Part shown: positions 6,866 to 9,049 of the stretch, one piece after another | How the letters are laid out: the number at the start of each line of letters is the position of its first letter | Numbering within the stretch: position 1 is the first letter of the stretch | From: Bacteroidales bacterium | GTDB taxonomy: Bacteria > Bacteroidota > Bacteroidia > Bacteroidales > F082 | NCBI GenBank assembly: GCA_016281295.1 | Contig: JAEEII010000318.1 | Span: 1 to 9,049, forward strand | Reading direction: 5' to 3' | Length of the DNA: 9,049 bases | Program-made: the position numbers and the translations under genes | Notes under the pieces: model-generated | Seen by the model: only the letters and a program-made list of their open reading frames with translations | Databases searched by the model: none | What the model was told of the DNA's origin: nothing

Positions 6866-7134
6866 CTTTTGAATTGTCTCGGACCAGCTCCAAGGCCCAA
6901 TTGCACAACAAAAGTGTGGAGCCGTTTCGCAGTCATCGCATTGAGGTTCTGGAAGGACCCGTGAGAAATGAATACGACCGATACTCCACACTCGACGATA
7001 TGAAGCCGGTCGTAGAACACGACTTGCGACAATATCAATGTCGAGCGGAGTGTCTCATCGTCGTCCTTCTCACAAAACTTTCCAGATTTCAATGCAGGAC
7101 AACGCGAAAACACTTTCGCTAATATGTACGCCAT
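6853..7134 (-). CDS. Hypothetical protein, first ORF of the cargo operon (frame uncertain)
   Basis: From ATG 7134 the frame encodes 93 residues starting MAYILAKVFSRCPALKSGKF and ending RQFKRWIP. No family is recognised. The ATG is preceded by a consensus -7 box (minus strand, 7157-7150), the only one I see upstream of the whole cargo operon; this supports the start. A TTG at 7152 would lengthen it by six residues but lies within the promoter. The stop overlaps the ATG of the next small ORF by 13 bases, as in coupled genes. In this stretch the next minus frame and one plus frame (6874-7122) are also open, so the coding frame is not certain. A frameshift joining the start of this ORF to the end of 6710-6991 is the main alternative. 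Confidence 0.4.
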   Translation of the reverse strand: MAYILAKVFSRCPALKSGKFCEKDDDETLRSTLILSQVVFYDRLHIVECGVSVVFISHGSFQNLNAMTAKRLHTFVVQLGLGAGPRQFKRWIP

Positions 7135-7149
7135 CTTGCGATGACTTGA

Positions 7150-7157
7150 CAAATATA
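7150..7157 (-). promoter_or_regulatory. Promoter -7 box for the cargo operon
   Basis: On the minus strand TATATTTG matches TAnnTTTG exactly and lies 15 bases before ATG 7134. The -33 region (about 7180-7177, TGGG) is a poor match, so a regulator or alternative sigma factor may be needed. I find no other consensus -7 box on this strand between here and the SPFH start at 6694. Confidence 0.5.
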
Positions 7158-7246
7158 AAGAATTTTACGGAGCATTCCCAGCGGAGCCTTGTATTTTTGC
7201 GGATTATCGGCCGGCCAGCGATTCTTCGCGTGATCAATACCCCGGA

Positions 7247-7269
7247 TTTCACCTATCACAATAGTGAAA
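7247..7269. repeat. Inverted repeat upstream of the cargo operon
   Basis: TTTCA (7247-7251) and CTAT (7253-7256) pair with TGAAA (7265-7269) and ATAG (7261-7264) around CACA, with C7252 as a single-base bulge. It lies about 90 bases upstream of the cargo -7 box and just beyond the terminator of the right-hand module. It may be an upstream regulator site or an mRNA hairpin; nothing decides. Confidence 0.3.
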
Positions 7270-7284
7270 CACGCAAGTAACTGA

Positions 7285-7323
7285 AAACGAGCACTTCGGC
7301 ATTTTTATGCTTGGAGCTCGTTT
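7285..7323 (-). terminator. Hairpin terminator after the DUF6291 gene
   Basis: AAACGAGC (7285-7292) pairs with GCTCGTTT (7316-7323), and GCAT with ATGC form an inner stem (7299-7310) around TTTT. Read on the minus strand the hairpin ends in GCTCGTTTTC, a short U-run, 48 bases past the minus-strand stop at 7371. A third copy of the arm (CTCGTTTTT) follows at about 7340-7348. It separates this module from the cargo operon and may work in both directions. Confidence 0.55.
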
Positions 7324-7370
7324 CAATTTTGCCTCCTGGGCTCGTTTTTGGGACTTCAAAGGCCGCTGGA

Positions 7371-7949
7371 TCAAAACGGTTCGTCGTTTTCATCATCCAC
7401 CTCGCTCCGGCTTATCTGCTCGTTACGGCTCTCTTGAATTTGCTGGACCGCCGCTTGGATATCCCTGATAACAACACCCTTCGCTTCCTTAAAGGTTGGG
7501 AGCTGGTCATAGCGTTGGAGGATAAGCGCCGCCTCCACCGCAAGTGCCCCTTCCGAGTTCAGTTCCCTGCTCTCCACCTTGGAGAGTGCTATCTTGTCAA
7601 TAGCGTGCTCGTACCGCTCTATGAGTTCCGTCTGCGACATTTCTTCGACTAGTTGGCGTATCCAAGGAGCATCCTCCATCGCGAAGGATACCGACAGCCC
7701 GGGTCCAGAATCCCTATCTTGGATAAGAGAAGAAGAAGAACCAATAGTCCCCCCGGAACCCCTAGTGGGTTCCATCGCCGCAGGCGACTGGATATATTCA
7801 ACATCATCATTCTCTTTTTCTTTTTCATTCTCATTCTCATCTACATTAAGGGGTTTTTTAGGGGTTTCACCCAGTTTCTGTGCTATTCGTTGCTTATTCC
7901 TCTCCACGTAGGCTTCCCGGCTTTCTCCCTTGCGCGGCCGGCCGCCCTT
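7371..7949 (-). pseudogene. C-terminal part of the DUF6291 protein, cut off by an in-frame TGA
   Basis: This stretch continues in exactly the same frame after the TGA at 7952-7950. The first residues, KGGRPRKGESREAYVERNKQ, are the normal continuation of DUF6291-type proteins (a GKKGGRPRK-like basic motif). Then come a charged Asn/Glu/Lys linker (NENEKEKEN), a Ser/Gly-rich stretch, and a helical end (about 100 residues with QLVEEMSQTELIERYEHAID) closing EVDDENDEPF. A GTG at 7907 could start a separate 178-residue protein, but there is no convincing promoter. Most likely one point mutation, for example CGA to TGA, split a gene of about 276 residues. The tail remains open and undamaged, so the mutation is recent, the tail is still translated, or the stop is sometimes read through. 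Confidence 0.7.
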
Positions 7950-8201
7950 TCATCCGTGTTCCTTTCCTAACTCGCCGTTCTCCACCGCTTTCTTATAACG
8001 GCTTGTTGCCGCTTTGATATTCGGCTTCGCCATCATCAGGATGATATTGACAACCGGGTCCTTTGAGGAAACTTCTTCACCATATAATGCGTAGTCCCTC
8101 AACTTGAGCACACACTCCTTGAAAGCCTCACCATCCAAACCTTCCGCCGCCTCCAAGAACGAGGCGTACATAACAAAACTCTGCTTACTCTTGTCCATCA
8201 T
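7950..8201 (-). CDS. DUF6291 domain protein, N-terminal part
   Basis: Eighty-three residues, MMDKSKQSFVMYASFLEAAE to ENGELGKEHG, match the DUF6291 domain found in Bacteroidota phages and integrative elements: an SFV-Y opening, a helical middle (GEAFKECVLKLRDYALYGEE), a VVNIILMMAKPNIKAATSRY block, and a basic end. The function is unknown; its place in phage and ICE genes suggests replication or DNA processing, which is inference. The family normally continues into a basic GGRPRK motif and a low-complexity tail; here TGA 7952-7950 ends the protein just before it. The start codon lies inside the end of the upstream small gene (17-base overlap), so the two are translationally coupled. Confidence 0.75.
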   Translation of the reverse strand: MMDKSKQSFVMYASFLEAAEGLDGEAFKECVLKLRDYALYGEEVSSKDPVVNIILMMAKPNIKAATSRYKKAVENGELGKEHG

Positions 8202-8424
8202 ATTCTGCTATTTCTAGGATTATGTCATCAATGGTAGTGCCTCCGGCATCTACGGTGTGTCCAATCTTGGAAGGAATCGCGGCCCAGGCCCTTCTCTGGC
8301 CAGCGGAAATTTTAGCCTTGGTTTCCGGTGATTTCGGTTTGTGGAGGTTAGCGTTGTTTCTCAATTTCGCTTTTACGTACTCCGGCATCTCGCGGGAGGT
8401 ACGCTTATAATTCTTCGTATCCAT
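8185..8424 (-). CDS. Small basic protein with a NUMOD3-like motif
   Basis: This is a 79-residue protein. The middle, about residues 27-50 with KPKSPETKAKISAGQRRAWA, resembles the NUMOD3 DNA-binding motif of homing endonucleases and related phage proteins (S-x-E-T-K-x-K-I-S). The N-terminal part is basic (NYKRTSREMPEYVKAKLR), and the end is acidic (TIDDIILEIAEYDGQE). No nuclease domain is attached, so DNA binding or an accessory role is likely, but this is inference. It is the first gene of the right module and overlaps the DUF6291 gene by 17 bases. I find no exact TAnnTTTG box upstream; the promoter is unclear. Confidence 0.7.
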   Translation of the reverse strand: MDTKNYKRTSREMPEYVKAKLRNNANLHKPKSPETKAKISAGQRRAWAAIPSKIGHTVDAGGTTIDDIILEIAEYDGQE

Positions 8425-8679
8425 AGTTTCTAAACTTTTTACACTATAAATACTTACTAACTCCGGAAAGTGACATAAATCCGCAGTTTTTATACACGGG
8501 ACAATCCGGGAGCCTCAACACGCCTGTATTTTCGGGATAATCGTTGACGAATTCTTACCCTGTTTTGAACAGACTAAAAATCTGGCCGGGAATTTACACA
8601 CGCCTCCGGGGGGCGGCTAGGAGCATACTAACCCTACGGCAGACTTTTTCATCGACTTACACTGGACGCTTTCCCGAGA

Positions 8680-8726
8680 TGGAGTTTCCCCCTGGGGGAG
8701 TCCGGTATCCGGAGGTGGAGTTTCCC
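8680..8726. repeat. Paired TGGAGTTTCCC repeats with two internal palindromes
   Basis: TGGAGTTTCCC occurs at 8680-8690 and 8716-8726, 36 bases apart. Between and overlapping them are CCCCC-T-GGGGG (8688-8698) and CCGG-TAT-CCGG (8702-8712). The cluster lies about 100-145 bases inside the right attachment site. Candidate protein-binding or cruciform site; its function is unknown. Confidence 0.5.
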
Positions 8727-8730
8727 ATAG

Positions 8731-8769
8731 CAATTTATCGCATTTTATCGCTTTACATCGCATCTATAA
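8731..8769 (+). repeat. 10-bp-phased tandem repeats near right end
   Basis: CAATTTATCG, CATTTTATCG and CTTTACATCG lie end to end at 8731-8760, followed by CATCTATAA. Read one base earlier, the units are GCATTTTATC, GCTTTACATC and GCATCTATAA, similar in form to the left-end set at 231-260 and in the same strand sense. They are likely protein-binding arm sites by position; this is inference. Confidence 0.5.
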
Positions 8770-8825
8770 TCACCTTAAATTTAAACTAAAATGCAATAGA
8801 ATACGTTATAAGCGACATAAATTAA

Positions 8826-8848
8826 TCTTTAACGAGGAAGAGTATTAA
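8826..8848 (+). other. Right attachment site (attR) with displaced DUF2795 3' end
   Basis: TCTTTAACGA (8826-8835) equals 132-141. The next bases read GAG GAA GAG TAT TAA in frame, where the left copy reads GAA GAA GAA TAC TAA, so both encode the same end. Upstream of 8826 there is no DUF2795 coding sequence. This is the original host gene end, cut off by insertion. The offset from the left copy is 8,694 bases. Confidence 0.8.
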
Positions 8849-8878
8849 GAGGGAATCTTACTCTTAACATACTGATTT

Positions 8879-8923
8879 ACAGCGAGATAAGCAAAAATTA
8901 TTTGTTTGTCTCGCTGTCTTTTT
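8879..8923 (+). terminator. Strong host terminator originally serving the DUF2795 gene
   Basis: A 17-bp stem (8879-8895 with 8901-8917, two G-T pairs) closes a 5-base loop AATTA and is followed by C and five T residues. It stands 31 bases past the displaced DUF2795 stop codon. Before insertion it would have ended that gene. Confidence 0.85.
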
Positions 8924-8989
8924 AGGCTATTTGTTTGCCGAATTTGTTTGTCTCAGGAGCTGGAAATTCCGCTGCAAAGTGATTTCTAT

Positions 8990-9049
8990 ATGTGGGATAA
9001 ACCGGTCACAAAGACCTTCTATGTGCCTGTCCGCTTCGACGAGGGCCTC
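8990..9049 (+). CDS. Possible start of the next host gene (partial)
   Basis: An open plus frame reads MWDKPVTKTFYVPVRFDEGL to the window edge and extends upstream without stop, so a start before 8990 is possible. The codons look ordinary for this genome. The minus strand is also open here (stop at 8929-8927, 40 residues), so a convergent gene ending at 8927 is the alternative. I recognise neither. Confidence 0.25.
   Translation, partial: MWDKPVTKTFYVPVRFDEGL

Larger units (their letters stand above)
8425..8825. other. Right-end non-coding region of the element
   Basis: No convincing gene is seen. An 81-codon plus-strand frame (8544-8789) runs through the repeats and has no family likeness or promoter. 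GACATAAAT occurs at 8472-8480 and 8814-8822, and ACACGCCT at 8518-8525 and 8598-8605. With the repeats listed separately, the region looks like the recombination end of the element. An oriT hidden here cannot be excluded. Confidence 0.5.

Noticed and set aside
7579..7970. Plus-strand frames with Phe/Ser-rich runs opposite the DUF6291 tail
   Set aside because: The runs are the antisense of the Asn/Glu/Lys linker of the minus-strand protein.
8544..8789. 81-codon plus-strand frame in the right-end region
   Set aside because: It has no promoter, no family likeness, and runs through direct repeats and palindromes that explain its repeated MEFP/VEFP pattern.

Overview
The window looks like a gut-type Bacteroidota (probably Bacteroidales) chromosome carrying one complete small integrative element. 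The reasons are TAnnTTTG-type -7 promoter boxes, a DUF2795 host gene, a Bacteroidota-style tyrosine integrase, and DUF2693- and DUF6291-type accessory proteins. The genus cannot be fixed from the sequence alone.

Boundaries. The left edge (1-154) is the 3' end of a DUF2795 gene, and its last codons are repeated at 8826-8848. Ten bases are identical (132-141 and 8826-8835). The remaining bases up to the stop codon differ only at three wobble positions, so both copies encode FNEEEY-stop. The simplest reading is integration into the 3' end of the DUF2795 gene by the adjacent integrase, with the element supplying a recoded end and its own terminator (195-216). The displaced host end and its strong hairpin terminator (8879-8923) now lie at the right. 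The offset between the copies, 8,694 bp, is the inferred element length. Sets of 10-bp-phased GCA-type repeats lie just inside both ends (231-260 and 8731-8769) and may be integrase arm sites.

Left module (337-3676). It holds a full-length tyrosine integrase (+), a convergent excisionase-like HTH protein (-), an XRE repressor-like protein (-), and a divergent operon (+) of a DUF2693 protein and a second, catalytic-domain-only tyrosine recombinase. The divergent control region has a clear promoter on each strand and a palindrome overlapping the rightward -33 box.

Central cargo (3781-7134, all minus strand). The tightly packed operon reads, in transcription order: one or two small ORFs of uncertain frame, an SPFH/band-7 protein of the YdjI type with a C-terminal GYF_2-like domain, a four-helix membrane protein, a zinc-ribbon protein, and a single-helix membrane protein with a BamE/SmpA-like end. 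The last two share a domain. The set resembles the membrane-stress module around Bacillus YdjG/YdjH/YdjI, here without a PspA gene. An envelope-stress or phage-response role is an inference.

Right module (7371-8424, minus strand). It holds a small NUMOD3-like protein and a DUF6291 protein whose reading frame is cut by one in-frame TGA, followed by a hairpin terminator. From 8425 to 8825 there is no convincing gene, only repeats next to the right attachment site. No relaxase, conjugation, capsid, terminase or obvious replication gene is visible, so the element is either mobilised by a helper or is a satellite-like or reduced island.
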